A stretch of DNA of 64,000 bases from Gemella haemolysans. GTDB lineage: Bacteria; Bacillota; Bacilli; Staphylococcales; Gemellaceae. The notes beneath the pieces were generated by a model. That model saw nothing but the letters and a program-made list of their open reading frames with translations. It did not search any database and was not told the DNA's origin. The position numbers and the translations under genes are program-made. The stretch covers positions 1,472,541-1,536,540 of the forward strand of contig NZ_CP050965.1 in assembly GCF_012273215.1 (NCBI RefSeq). Direction: 5' to 3'. Of this stretch, positions 8,582-17,383 are shown piece after piece; position 1 is the stretch's first letter; each line of letters opens with the position of its first letter.

Positions 8582-10465
8582 TTATTTTTTCGCTAATACT
8601 CTATAGTTTTCTACACGTCTAGTTATTCCTAGCTTATCGATATATTCTAGAATAGCCATAGAATATTTTCTACTAGAACCTGTCATATCTCTAAATTCGG
8701 CTAATCCCATTTGTTCATTCACACTAAAGTGTTCTTCTACTTTTTGAATAGCTTCTTTTAATACATCTGCATGTAATACTAAATCTGCATCTAGTCTGAC
8801 TATCGTATTATCTATTAGAGATTCTAATATTTCAACTTTCGGTTTTTCTCCGTTAGTTAAATCTTTAATAGTCGGTGGTGTGAATCCTCCTTCTAGTAAA
8901 GCCTTCTCTATTCTTTCTTTTTCAGCCAATTGTTTCTTATCGTAATTAACTACGAAATCTTTTTCAGCTACTAAGTTACCTTCTAATCGAATTTCGTTGT
9001 TTTCTATAAATAGATCAAGCATCTCTAATGTTTCTTTTTGAGAAAGTTTAAACTTAGAAAGCACCTCAATTTTAGGAATACCCACTTTCAATTTGAATCT
9101 ATTGTGATATTCTACTAATAATTTTTTCAGTTTTTCTAATACTTCTTCATATTTTTTCTTATGAATATATCCTAATTTAGTCTCATAAACTGTAGCTGTT
9201 TCTACTAATTGTGCTATTGACTCTACTACCTCTTCTTCTGGGAGTTGTAAATCTTTTACGATACTGTCTTTAGAAACTAAATAGTTATTGTGAGATAGTA
9301 TGTAGTTAGCTATTAAATCTGATGTATTCCCTTCAAGTTGCACTTTAAGTTTTTCAAGAATTTCTTCATTAAATCTACTATGTTTTTTCGGACTAGCATC
9401 AAGAATTACCCCTCCACCTATTGTAATCATTGGTGAATAAGTACGAATGATGAATTTATCATAATTTTTAACCGCTATTTCATCTTCAAGTCTAAGTTGA
9501 GCAAAACTACTCTCTCCTGCCTTTAATAAGTCTGTTCCAAGTGGTACAACCCTTGCCATGACTTCTTCAGTACCTATGTATACACGTACTCTATCCCATA
9601 ATTCAAGATTATCTCTCTCATCATTGATTAATTTAATCTCACTATCTAGCATATAAGTTTTTGTTAATGAATCTGCAGTCGCTAAAGTGTCTCCACGTTT
9701 TACATCATCAAACTTGATATTCGCTAAGTTTATCGCGGTTCTTTGACCTGCGTAGGCTCTTTCTACATCTTTTGCGTGAACTTGTATATTTCTTACTTTT
9801 GTTTTTATTCCTTTTGGATAAATAACTAGTTCATCACCTACATTTACTACACCTTCTGTAAGAGTTCCTGTAACAACAGTTCCGAATCCTTTTACCTGGA
9901 ATGAACGGTCAACATTAAGTCTAGCATTTTTCTCAATATTTTTCGCTTCGATATCTTCTGTTTTCTTATCAATCGTTTCTAAAAGTTTATCTAATCCTTT
10001 TTTACTAATTGAGTCTACTTCTATAATTGGAGAGTTCTCAAGAACTGTTCCAGCGATGAATTCTCGGATATCTTCTTTAACAAGTTCACGATATTCTTCT
10101 TCAACTAAGTCTATTTTCGTCATTACGATAATGTAGTTCTCAATTCCTAGTAACGTTAATATATCAATATGCTCTTTTGTCTGAGGCATTATACCTTCTC
10201 TTGAGTCAACTAGTAATAATACTAAGTTTATTCCACTAACTCCAGCTAACATATTTTTTATAAATTTTTCATGTCCTGGAACATCAACTACACCACATCT
10301 TTTTCCACTTGGTAGATCAAAATAAGCAAATCCAAGATTTATCGACATTCCTCTGTCTTTTTCTTCTTGAGTAGTATCTGTTTCAATACCACTTAGAGCT
10401 TTTATCAGGGTTGTTTTCCCGTGATCTATATGCCCTGCAGTACCAATAATTACATTGTTGTTCAT
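8582..10465 (-). CDS. selB: Selenocysteine-specific elongation factor SelB
   Basis: 627 residues. The translation GTPase domain carries GHIDHGKT (11-18) and DVPGHE, followed by beta-barrel domains and C-terminal winged-helix repeats that bind the SECIS hairpin. It delivers Sec-tRNA(Sec) to UGA codons. I chose the ATG at 10465 because AAAGGTG lies at the right distance; the GTG nine bases earlier is part of that ribosome site. The 100-base gap before it contains a possible internal -10 (TATAAT), so selB may have additional transcription. Confidence 0.97.
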   Translation of the reverse strand: MNNNVIIGTAGHIDHGKTTLIKALSGIETDTTQEEKDRGMSINLGFAYFDLPSGKRCGVVDVPGHEKFIKNMLAGVSGINLVLLLVDSREGIMPQTKEHIDILTLLGIENYIIVMTKIDLVEEEYRELVKEDIREFIAGTVLENSPIIEVDSISKKGLDKLLETIDKKTEDIEAKNIEKNARLNVDRSFQVKGFGTVVTGTLTEGVVNVGDELVIYPKGIKTKVRNIQVHAKDVERAYAGQRTAINLANIKFDDVKRGDTLATADSLTKTYMLDSEIKLINDERDNLELWDRVRVYIGTEEVMARVVPLGTDLLKAGESSFAQLRLEDEIAVKNYDKFIIRTYSPMITIGGGVILDASPKKHSRFNEEILEKLKVQLEGNTSDLIANYILSHNNYLVSKDSIVKDLQLPEEEVVESIAQLVETATVYETKLGYIHKKKYEEVLEKLKKLLVEYHNRFKLKVGIPKIEVLSKFKLSQKETLEMLDLFIENNEIRLEGNLVAEKDFVVNYDKKQLAEKERIEKALLEGGFTPPTIKDLTNGEKPKVEILESLIDNTIVRLDADLVLHADVLKEAIQKVEEHFSVNEQMGLAEFRDMTGSSRKYSMAILEYIDKLGITRRVENYRVLAKK

Positions 10466-10565
10466 ACAATTCACCTTTACACATTATATTAAGAATAGAG
10501 ATTATGCGAGAGAACTTTACAAAATAGATTTTAAACTTTCTCTATAATAACCTCTATCCAAAATT

Positions 10566-10841
10566 TTATTTTAATTTATAATCTTTTAATTCTGTTATTA
10601 TTCTTCTGATTCCAGCTTTTCTAGAATAATACAAACCACGATATTCGATTTTTTCATTTTCTAACATTTTTACAACATTATCGAAATTATCCCAAGCTGT
10701 TTTTAGCATAAATCCACAACCTACACCTATAGATGGATGTGTTGGAATAAGTGACGCTCCCATTTCTCTTTCTAGACAAATATTATCCGCCTTTATTGAA
10801 TCGTGTGTACTATTAAAAACTACTAATCCTTCTTCTACCAT
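10566..10841 (-). CDS. DUF3343 putative Se/S carrier protein
   Basis: 91 residues. The family signature region reads HPSIGVGCGFML with a single cysteine, where many relatives have DCG. DUF3343 proteins are small, cytoplasmic and strongly linked to selenium and sulfur metabolism genes, so a carrier role for reduced selenium is inferred. The gene starts eight bases after yedF, and translation is probably coupled. Confidence 0.8.
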   Translation of the reverse strand: MVEEGLVVFNSTHDSIKADNICLEREMGASLIPTHPSIGVGCGFMLKTAWDNFDNVVKMLENEKIEYRGLYYSRKAGIRRIITELKDYKLK

Positions 10842-10849
10842 GCTTCCTC

Positions 10850-11650
10850 CTACGGTTGAATTACTTTGTTAGCTTTTCTCATGTCTTCTACGATGAAGTA
10901 CATATTCGTTGGATTCCCAACTGCTAAATCAATTTTGTGATAATCGATACATGCTCCACAGCAAACTATCTCTACTCCACCCTCTTCTAGTGTTTTTAGC
11001 TCTTCTAGTACGTGACTTCGAGTTTTATCTACTAAAATTCCACCATTATTGTAGAAAATAATTTTTTTAGGAAGAACTTCTTGTTCACCTAAAGCATAAA
11101 GATATGCTTTAATTAATCTTTTACCTAGTTCTTCACTACCGTGTCCCATTTGATCTTTGTTAATCACAACGATATAGCTGTCATCTTTAACTACTGGTAA
11201 AGCTTCTAATTGCGGAGTTTCTTCTCTTGTAATTTCAACTTTGAAGCCACCTTCAATATCAGAAACTTTAAACTCATAACTATTTTTATCAGCAAATTTT
11301 CTAAGACTTTCTACACTGTCTTCAGTTTTTACTAATAAAGTTACTTTCGTATCTTCTTCTAGTGCACGTGTAGCTTGAGTCACAGGAACAACACATTTAT
11401 CACATAATGTATCCACTACTACACCTTCGCTCGCTTCTCCCTTAGAAATAGTAACGATATATTTATCTTTTGCTTCTTCTTTCACCGAGAAATTGAACCC
11501 TAATTGTGTAGCCATTTTTTCTAAGTTTTGAGTAGCTATAAAATTGTCTACGATTGTTTCTACTACATCATTTTCTAGTAATAATTTTTTTGTTTGAATA
11601 ACTGGCATCGGACAAGCTAAGCCCTGTGCATCTAAAATTTCTTTTTTCAT
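10850..11650 (-). CDS. yedF: Selenium metabolism protein YedF
   Basis: 266 residues. The N-terminal TusA/SirA-like domain has the CPxP motif in GLACPMPVIQTKK (about 11-23), and the C-terminal half resembles a DsrE-like domain (VVINKDQMGHGSEELGKRL) with CCGAC near the end. This two-domain form is the selenium-associated YedF family found with selD. It is thought to handle reduced sulfur or selenium on its cysteines. It lies 27 bases after selD. Confidence 0.9.
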   Translation of the reverse strand: MKKEILDAQGLACPMPVIQTKKLLLENDVVETIVDNFIATQNLEKMATQLGFNFSVKEEAKDKYIVTISKGEASEGVVVDTLCDKCVVPVTQATRALEEDTKVTLLVKTEDSVESLRKFADKNSYEFKVSDIEGGFKVEITREETPQLEALPVVKDDSYIVVINKDQMGHGSEELGKRLIKAYLYALGEQEVLPKKIIFYNNGGILVDKTRSHVLEELKTLEEGGVEIVCCGACIDYHKIDLAVGNPTNMYFIVEDMRKANKVIQP

Positions 11651-11677
11651 ACTTATATTCTCCTAATGTTTTCTGAG

Positions 11678-12703
11678 TTATTTAATAATAACTGCCTTTT
11701 CTTGTTTTTCTATAACTTTTCCTACTATAGCACTCTTAATTTCGAGAGTGTTTAGTTTTTCTAATAACTCGTACGCTTCACTTTCTGGTAAACTTATTAA
11801 AAGTCCTCCAGATGTTTGTGGATCATACATTATTTCTTCTAATGCAAAGTCTTTAATCTGATATTCTACATTTGGCTCAATGAATGTTCTATTAAGTTGC
11901 CCCCCTGCAGTAATAACAAATTCATTTGCACATTTATAAGCTTCTTCGATATATGGAATATCTTTCGAATATACTTCTGCTGAATGTTTGCCATCCAACA
12001 TTTCTACAAGATGTCCTAAAAAACCGAATCCAGTAATATCTGTACAACTGTTAACATTAAAATCTTTCATCATTTGAGCAGAATATTTATTAAGTGTTGT
12101 CATTTGTTTAACGCTTTGAGCAAATGCTTCTTCTGAACATTCTTTTACCATGTGAGCTGTATTAATAATACTTACTCCTAATGGTTTTGTTACGATTAAT
12201 AAATCTCCTACTTTACAATTGTTATTTTGTAATATTTTATCAGGATGAACAATTCCTGTTACTGATAATCCATATTTTGGTGTAGCGTCATGAATAGAGT
12301 GCCCTCCTGCAAGAACCCCTCCTGCTTCATGAACCTTTTCCGCTCCACCTTTTAGTATTTGATGTAAAATTTCTAAGTCTATATTCTCTGGGAAAGCTAC
12401 TATATTTAATGCTGAGATAACTTCTCCACCCATAGCGTAGACGTCACTTAGCGCATTAGTCGCTGCAATTTGTCCATATAAATATGGATCATTTATCATT
12501 GTTGTAAAGAAATCTAATGTTTGAATAATCGCCTTATCTTCGGAAATTTTATAAACGGCTGCATCATCCGAAGATTCATACCCAACTATTAAATTTTTAT
12601 CTTCTTTTTTTGGAAGGTCTTTTAGTATATCTGATAAGGCTCCCGGCCCTATTTTCGAGTTTCAACCTCCGCAAACTATCATGTTCATTTTCTTCTCTGA
12701 CAT
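11678..12703 (-). CDS. selD: Selenide, water dikinase, itself a selenoprotein (in-frame UGA = Sec)
   Basis: The true gene starts at ATG 12703 (GGAGG upstream) and reads MSEKKMNMIVCGG-U-NSKIGPGALSDIL. The UGA at 12662-12664 is codon 14 and falls exactly on the catalytic Cys/Sec position of SelD, three residues before the essential Lys (U14-x-x-K17). The downstream protein is full length (341 residues) with DDAAVY, GGHS and DPQTSGGLL motifs. SelD makes selenophosphate from selenide and ATP. A hairpin resembling a bacterial SECIS follows the UGA. Conventional gene callers start at an internal ATG near 12499 and lose the active site. Confidence 0.96.
12634..12664 (-). promoter_or_regulatory. UGA codon and SECIS-like hairpin in selD
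   Basis: Nine bases after the UGA (12662-12664) ATAGGGC pairs with GCCTTAT around the five-base loop CGGGA. Bacterial SECIS elements start close to the UGA and present G residues in a small apical loop to SelB, which this matches. Confidence 0.7.
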
Positions 12704-12733
12704 ATTTACCTCCTATACTACTACTTATCTATA

Positions 12734-12763
12734 ATTATACTACTTCACACTATAATTTAAAAG
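12734..12763 (-). promoter_or_regulatory. Likely promoter of the selD operon
   Basis: TATAAT (minus strand, 12734-12739) lies 31 bases upstream of the selD ATG. The -35 region (TTTTAA or CTTTTA, spacer 17-18) is weak and overlaps the left attachment core of the integrated element (12759-12787). Confidence 0.45.
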
Positions 12764-12787
12764 TATTATTTAGTTTTTTAATGTAAA
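12759..12787. repeat. Left attachment core (att) repeat
   Basis: 29-bp sequence starting AAAAGTATTATTTAG and ending TTTTAATGTAAA. It is identical to 26245-26273 and is 55 bases before the integrase stop, the normal place for an att site. Confidence 0.85.
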
Positions 12788-12820
12788 TTATCCTTGTTCT
12801 ATTAGACATCTAGCAACCTG

Positions 12821-12839
12821 CTCTCCGTTAACTCTCCGA
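12821..12839. repeat. CTCTCCG repeat pair at left end (possible Int arm sites)
   Basis: CTCTCCGTTAACTCTCCGA: two CTCTCCG(A/T) units spaced 11 bases. The same unit is paired at 24341-24360 and 26121-26140 near the right end, which fits arm-type binding sites of the integrase. Confidence 0.5.
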
Positions 12840-12842
12840 CTT

Positions 12843-13946
12843 TTAAATACTCATGAATTTATAGAATTTTTCTGTAGTTTCTTTACTTTTTTCATCTGTA
12901 ATATGAGTGTATGTATTCAATGTAGTTGTTATATCTTTGTGACCTAATCTATTTTGAATTTCTTTCGCACTCAAGTCACTTTCAAATAATAAAGTTGCGT
13001 GAGTATGGCGGAAACCGTGCGGGGTTATCTGTTTTAGTTTTGGAAAATCTCTGTATATCCTTAGTAACATACCATTAAAATAGTGTCTTGAGTTTTTTAT
13101 AAATATTCCATTATTAATACTTATAAAGTTATCTAGTTCTCTATAACTCTTCAATTCTTTAATGGTTTCATCATCAAGAAATATAATTCTTTCACTTGAT
13201 TTTGTTTTAGTCGTTGAGATTTTCGACTTACTTCCGATATTCATCATATTTTTACTAATAGTTAATGTTTTTTTCTTAAAATTAATATCTTTCCATGTTA
13301 AAGCCCTCAACTCTCCTAAACGAATACCAGTAAAAGCTAGTATGCGAAAAGCTACATAAGTTTCACTTGAATAATTTTCCTTAACTATTTTTAAAAACTG
13401 TAACAATTCTTTTTTAGTGTAATAATTCTTTTTCTTTTCTTCTATCTTCTTAGGTACTTTAGTTAATTTCATATAGTTGGTAGGTATTATCTCCATCTTA
13501 ACAGCATAATCTAAAATTTGAACTATAGTACCTTTTATTAAAGTTACATAGCCTTTTTTATAAGTTTTTGAAACCTCATTTATAAAGTTTTGGCAATATG
13601 GCAACTTAATATTAATGATTTTTAATTCTTTAAAAACTGGTAGTATCCTTTTATCTAGAATAGTTTTTATAGTATGATAGCTACTTTCTTTTACTTGTGT
13701 TTTGTGTTGTTCTTCCCAAAGTTTGTACACATCACCAAAAGTAATATTTTCACTTCGTAGAAAGTTACTACCATTTAAAAACTCGTTCTTAGCCTTAACT
13801 ATATAATTTTGTGCTTCTCTCTTTGTTCTAAACCCTTTTTTAGAAATTCTTTTTTCTTTTCCTGTGTAAACATTTTTACCAAGGTATTCATTTTTTACCT
13901 CGTAATATTTTTTATTGTCTTTACTGTTAATGTATTCTTTTATCAT
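12843..13946 (-). CDS. int: Tyrosine-recombinase integrase of the element
   Basis: 367 residues. The catalytic set is visible: R209 (TGIRLGELR), H310 and R313 (HGFRHTHATLLF), H336 (RLGHKDI) and nucleophile Y346 (TTLNTYTHI). The N-terminal about 60 residues (KEYINSKDNKKYYEVKNEYLG) look like the arm-binding domain seen in Tn916/phage-type integrases. It catalyses site-specific integration between the att cores. It is the outermost gene, 55 bases from the left core. Confidence 0.95.
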   Translation of the reverse strand: MIKEYINSKDNKKYYEVKNEYLGKNVYTGKEKRISKKGFRTKREAQNYIVKAKNEFLNGSNFLRSENITFGDVYKLWEEQHKTQVKESSYHTIKTILDKRILPVFKELKIINIKLPYCQNFINEVSKTYKKGYVTLIKGTIVQILDYAVKMEIIPTNYMKLTKVPKKIEEKKKNYYTKKELLQFLKIVKENYSSETYVAFRILAFTGIRLGELRALTWKDINFKKKTLTISKNMMNIGSKSKISTTKTKSSERIIFLDDETIKELKSYRELDNFISINNGIFIKNSRHYFNGMLLRIYRDFPKLKQITPHGFRHTHATLLFESDLSAKEIQNRLGHKDITTTLNTYTHITDEKSKETTEKFYKFMSI

Positions 13947-13971
13947 TTTCTCTCATTCCTCTCACTAGTGC

Positions 13972-13997
13972 CAGTAGTTTTATAAATAAATGAAAAT
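13972..13997 (+). repeat. CCAGTAGTT repeat, copy 1
   Basis: CCAGTAGTTTTATAAATAAA followed by TGAAAATG. Related copies lie at about 18749 (plus) and 26071-26092 (minus, GCCAGTAGTTCTATAAATAA). All three are inside the element in non-coding DNA. Confidence 0.55.
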
Positions 13998-14034
13998 GTT
14001 AGCTACATTATGTAAGATATGATATAATGAAATT

Positions 14035-14104
14035 ATCTTTATTAGATGTATTCAAAACATCATTTTCAATTAAAATCACTGGTTTAATTCAGTGATTTTT
14101 TTAT
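14035..14104 (+). ncRNA. Candidate small RNA between int and fic
   Basis: An extended -10 (TGATATAAT, -10 hexamer 14023-14028) is followed by about 70 bases with a GATGT/ACATC hairpin and then AAATCACTG-gtttaatt-CAGTGATTT plus seven T residues, a good terminator. No coding sequence fits between. The -35 is poor. The rest of the 13947-14521 gap holds two TTTTCCATT-containing direct repeats at about 14409-14483 and nothing else I can assign. Confidence 0.4.
14073..14104 (+). terminator. Terminator (plus strand) of the small transcript
   Basis: AAATCACTG paired with CAGTGATTT, eight-base loop, T7 tail. Confidence 0.75.
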
Positions 14105-14521
14105 TTTGTCAAATAAAGTTAGCTTTCTCATAAAAAAACACCTTATATTTTAAATGATACAGCCTTTAAAAAGATTTTTAGGGTTATTACTCCAAAAGAT
14201 AAAGAAACCTTTCAGAAGCCGTTTAAATGGCTAATATAAGAATGTAGTTTACATAACTATATAAATTTGTGTTTATATGCTATTTTTTCTTAAATCAAGT
14301 AGCAAAACACAAGAATACCGCTTCTTTCTCCAGTTAAGCAACAGATTTACTAAAAATTCAAGTGGTTGTAAAATATTAGTTGATAACCATTAGAGATATT
14401 GATAATGGAAAAAATCTCTAAATTTTCCATTTTGAGTTACTAAATTATTTCCATAATGGAAAAATCACCTGTATTTTCCATTTTGAACTGTAAGCTATTG
14501 ATTTACTGTTCAAACTCAATT

Positions 14522-15247
14522 TTAACAATCTATCATACTAATGTATTTTTCAAGTTCTTCAATTTCATAATTCGCTATTAAGTCAGTTAAGTAATCAGCA
14601 TTGTTATTAATATGATATTCATCAAAACTATTGTAGTACTTTTCTCTATCTGTAAATTTAATATTTACAGGTAGCAATCCATGTTTTATTAATTCAAAAT
14701 TAAGAAGAAGTCTTCCTGTTCTTCCGTTTCCGTCTATAAAAGGATGAATACTTTCAAATTCTAAATGTAACAATGCTATAGCTTTAATAATATGATGTTC
14801 TTGTTTCCACTCCTCATATTTAACTAGCAATTCATCAATATTACTTTCTATTTCTTGCGGTTCGCTAGTCTTATGACTAGAACCTAATATTTGAACGTTA
14901 ACACGTCTAAATACTCCTTTATTCTCTCTATCATGCATTAAAACCAAGCTATGTATATCTTTTATAACTTGTTTTGTCAATGGCTCGTTAACAATATCTA
15001 GAATATAATAAAAAGCGTCCTTATATCCTATTACCTCTAAATGCTCACGTACCTTTTTACCTTGAATGGTAATTCCTTGTTGTAGTATTAAAGCCGTTTC
15101 CCTTAAAGTAAGAGTGTTTCCCTCAATAGCGTTAGAGTTATACGTATTCTCTATAATAAAATTTTCTCTTAGCTTTTCAAGTTCAGTCTTGTTTAAAGGT
15201 CGAAGCTTTGCTATTTTCTCCTGTAACTTATCAATCTTATCAAACAT
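14522..15247 (-). CDS. Fic-family protein, class II
   Basis: 241 residues. The catalytic loop is HPFIDGNGRTGR (168-179), a perfect HPFx(D/E)GNGRxxR motif, so AMP transfer (or another phosphoryl-type transfer) is expected. The N-terminal SNAIEG (38-43) matches the (S/T)xxxE(G/N) inhibitory motif, placing it in class II where the inhibitory helix precedes the Fic core. Some Fic proteins of this form (with DUF4172-like or similar helices) are toxins or regulators; the target is unknown. The gene sits 75 bases downstream of the XRE repressor on the same strand, inside the element, so it is likely expressed in the integrated state. Confidence 0.9.
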   Translation of the reverse strand: MFDKIDKLQEKIAKLRPLNKTELEKLRENFIIENTYNSNAIEGNTLTLRETALILQQGITIQGKKVREHLEVIGYKDAFYYILDIVNEPLTKQVIKDIHSLVLMHDRENKGVFRRVNVQILGSSHKTSEPQEIESNIDELLVKYEEWKQEHHIIKAIALLHLEFESIHPFIDGNGRTGRLLLNFELIKHGLLPVNIKFTDREKYYNSFDEYHINNNADYLTDLIANYEIEELEKYISMIDC

Positions 15248-15322
15248 TGTTTCACTTCCTTTTAAAAATCTGTAGTTAGTTTCACTTCATATTACTATAA
15301 TCAGATACTAATACCGTTCTAT

Positions 15323-16408
15323 CTATTCCATTTTACCTAATATAGGGGCTAGATACTTACAATCGGGCTTTTCAGTTATCTTAGATATGAAGTAAGAATT
15401 ATCATAGTTTAAGATGAAGTATTGTGCTTCTGTATTTAGTGGAACATCTTCTATACATGGATAATGAGCTAAATAATATAGTGTATCTTCATTTTCTATA
15501 AATATTCCTGTAATTCCTTTAAAGCCTTTTATATCATACTTATTTTCTTTTAATACTATTGTTGTATCTTGAATTTCATGCGATTTACTTATATAAGAAT
15601 ATAAATTATCTTCACTTGAAACCTCAACAGTTGTTAGTTTGTTCAATTGAAATACTACTAAATTTGTTTTTATAGTTAAAAAATGATTTTCCATTTCTCT
15701 TCTAAGAAATTCATTCAACATTTTTAAACAAGGGAAATACAATAGTTTAGTTTCTATATCATCGCTACTAGAAAGTTTTAAAAGATATTCTAAATATAAA
15801 AAGGGGCTTGTAACCTTTTTATTCTTCTTAAATTCCTTATTATCTGTACTAATATCTTGACTATCCATCATTATAGCCAGTTGAAAATTTACAAAGTAGG
15901 ATGTATATTTTTTTATACATTTCTCCGCTACTTCTTTATTGTGTACTATTTTATTTCTTAGTTTACTGTATTCTTCTGAAACTTCACTAATAATACTTTC
16001 TAGTACTGAATTAAACGCTTTTTCTATGCTAGAAATATCATTTATTGATATTTTACCAATATTAATACTATTAATATTGTCTATGTAGATTAAGCAAGCT
16101 TCTTTTAATTCATAACTTTCAAAAATAGAAGTATATGGATACTTACTATTCATCAATAGTACTTCAATATTATTTTCTAAAAACTCATCAATAGAACCGT
16201 ACAACAATTCATTAACCGTAATACCTGCTATTTTGCTGATATTTACTAACCTTTCCTTATTAGGCAATGCCTTTCCATATTCCCACGCTTGAATATTTCC
16301 ACGGCTTGCCCCAAAAAAATCACCAAATTTCTCGTAAGTATAGCCACCATTTATTCTAATCTGTCTAATCCTTTGACCTACAGCTATTTTATTTATTATG
16401 ATTTTCAT
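15323..16408 (-). CDS. XRE-type repressor with long C-terminal domain (Stl/CI-like master regulator candidate)
   Basis: 361 residues. The N-terminal about 70 residues form an XRE helix-turn-helix (VGQRIRQIRINGGYTYEKFG...ASRGNIQAWEYG). The rest has no recognisable catalytic site; there is no Ser/Lys LexA-type peptidase pattern. Long XRE repressors without autoproteolysis, divergent from a small Cro-like gene, are typical of satellite islands, where derepression occurs by binding a helper-phage protein. It therefore most likely holds the element silent. Repeated TTACCAA sites lie in the intergenic region. Confidence 0.8.
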   Translation of the reverse strand: MKIIINKIAVGQRIRQIRINGGYTYEKFGDFFGASRGNIQAWEYGKALPNKERLVNISKIAGITVNELLYGSIDEFLENNIEVLLMNSKYPYTSIFESYELKEACLIYIDNINSINIGKISINDISSIEKAFNSVLESIISEVSEEYSKLRNKIVHNKEVAEKCIKKYTSYFVNFQLAIMMDSQDISTDNKEFKKNKKVTSPFLYLEYLLKLSSSDDIETKLLYFPCLKMLNEFLRREMENHFLTIKTNLVVFQLNKLTTVEVSSEDNLYSYISKSHEIQDTTIVLKENKYDIKGFKGITGIFIENEDTLYYLAHYPCIEDVPLNTEAQYFILNYDNSYFISKITEKPDCKYLAPILGKME

Positions 16409-16440
16409 TTTTTCAGCTCCTTTATATTGATTATATTACA

Positions 16441-16540
16441 TTTACCAAAAAAAATAAAGAATTTTTACCAAAAAAATACAAAATATTGCTTGACATTTTT
16501 AAAAGATGGTAATATAATAAAATTAAAGTTACCAAATAAC
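16441..16540. promoter_or_regulatory. Divergent control region with TTACCAA operator-like repeats
   Basis: TTTACCAAAA at 16441, TTTACCAAAA at 16464 and GTTACCAAATAAC at 16528-16540, with GATGGTAA in the reverse sense at 16505-16512. They surround and overlap the rightward promoter, as repressor operators would. Confidence 0.6.
16490..16518 (+). promoter_or_regulatory. Consensus rightward promoter of the element
   Basis: TTGACA (16490-16495), 17 bases, TATAAT (16513-16518), a perfect sigma-A promoter driving the Cro-like gene. Confidence 0.85.
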
Positions 16541-16622
16541 GACTAAAAAAATAAAACAAAAATATCATATTATATTTTTTTTTATTAGTTATTACCTAAA
16601 AAATACAAAAGGTGGTGAGAAG

Positions 16623-16826
16623 ATGAAGCTTACTGTAAATGTTGAGAAACTACAAGAGTTATTAGCTTTAAAAGGGTATAATAAATATTCTTTTTCTCGT
16701 GCTAGTGGTATTAGTGATGAAACACTAAGAAAAATATTAAAAGATGAAGTATCTAGCCCAAAAATGGCAAAACGTATTTCAGAAGCTCTTGAAATCGACT
16801 TAACGGAAGTATTTTCGTTAGCATGA
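16623..16826 (+). CDS. Small XRE/Cro-like regulator
   Basis: 67 residues, a bare helix-turn-helix (LLALKGYNKYSFSRASGISDETLRKIL). AAAGGTGG lies upstream of the ATG. Divergent to the long repressor, it is the likely early-operon switch. Confidence 0.8.
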   Translation: MKLTVNVEKLQELLALKGYNKYSFSRASGISDETLRKILKDEVSSPKMAKRISEALEIDLTEVFSLA

Positions 16827-16931
16827 AAACAAGATACTACAAATAAAAAAGCTTTGCATTAAATTAAAATGCGAGTCAGTCTAAATAAAAAATTCTTATC
16901 TAAAACTATTTGTTAAATCAAACAAATGGAG

Positions 16932-17159
16932 TGTTCAAAATGAGCAAATGGAAATATTCAAAATGAGCAATTCTGAATTGTTCAAAATGAGCCAACCAAT
17001 ACATAAGAATAAAAAAGAGAATAAATAAAGATATATATAACATCATTCATCATAATATATATTATATATAGGGTGGACAAAATAGGAACATCGAAGTAGA
17101 CAAAATGACCACTTCACAAGTGGACAAAATGACCATATCTGAAATGGACAAAATGACCA
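16932..17159 (+). repeat. Iteron-like array, seven units at 23-24 bp period
   Basis: Three TGTTCAAAATGAGCAA-type units begin at 16932, 16955 and 16979; four TGGACAAAATGACCA-type units (first one degenerate) begin at 17074, 17097, 17121 and 17145. The shared core is CAAAATGA-S-CA. The two blocks are separated by an AT-rich stretch containing CATCATTCATCATAATATAT (17041-17060), which recurs at 17206-17225. The regular spacing of about two helical turns suggests cooperative protein binding. The rest of the 16827-17598 gap contains the inverted repeat listed next. Confidence 0.75.
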
Positions 17160-17323
17160 CACCTATACCAAATAATAAAAAATAATAACAATGATTTATA
17201 TTATATCATCATTCATCATAATATATATAGGGGGTGATTTGACTGAATGAGAGATAAAAAAAGAACCTTATAATAACTAAGAACAACGACCAAGAAGACT
17301 AGTTATATAAAGGTTTAAAGAAA

Positions 17324-17383
17324 GCTATTTATTAATAATAACTTACTTTTATTATATCGTAAGAACCCTTATTAGTAAATAGC
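17324..17383. repeat. Imperfect inverted repeat upstream of the Rha-like gene
   Basis: GCTATTTATTAATAA (17324-17338) against TTATTAGTAAATAGC (17369-17383), 14 of 15 positions paired. It could be an operator or RNA structure. Confidence 0.5.

Noticed and set aside
16289-16546. Plus-strand frame of 85 codons through the repressor control region
   Set aside because: It crosses the start of the minus-strand repressor and the rightward promoter/operator region and has no ribosome site or recognisable product.
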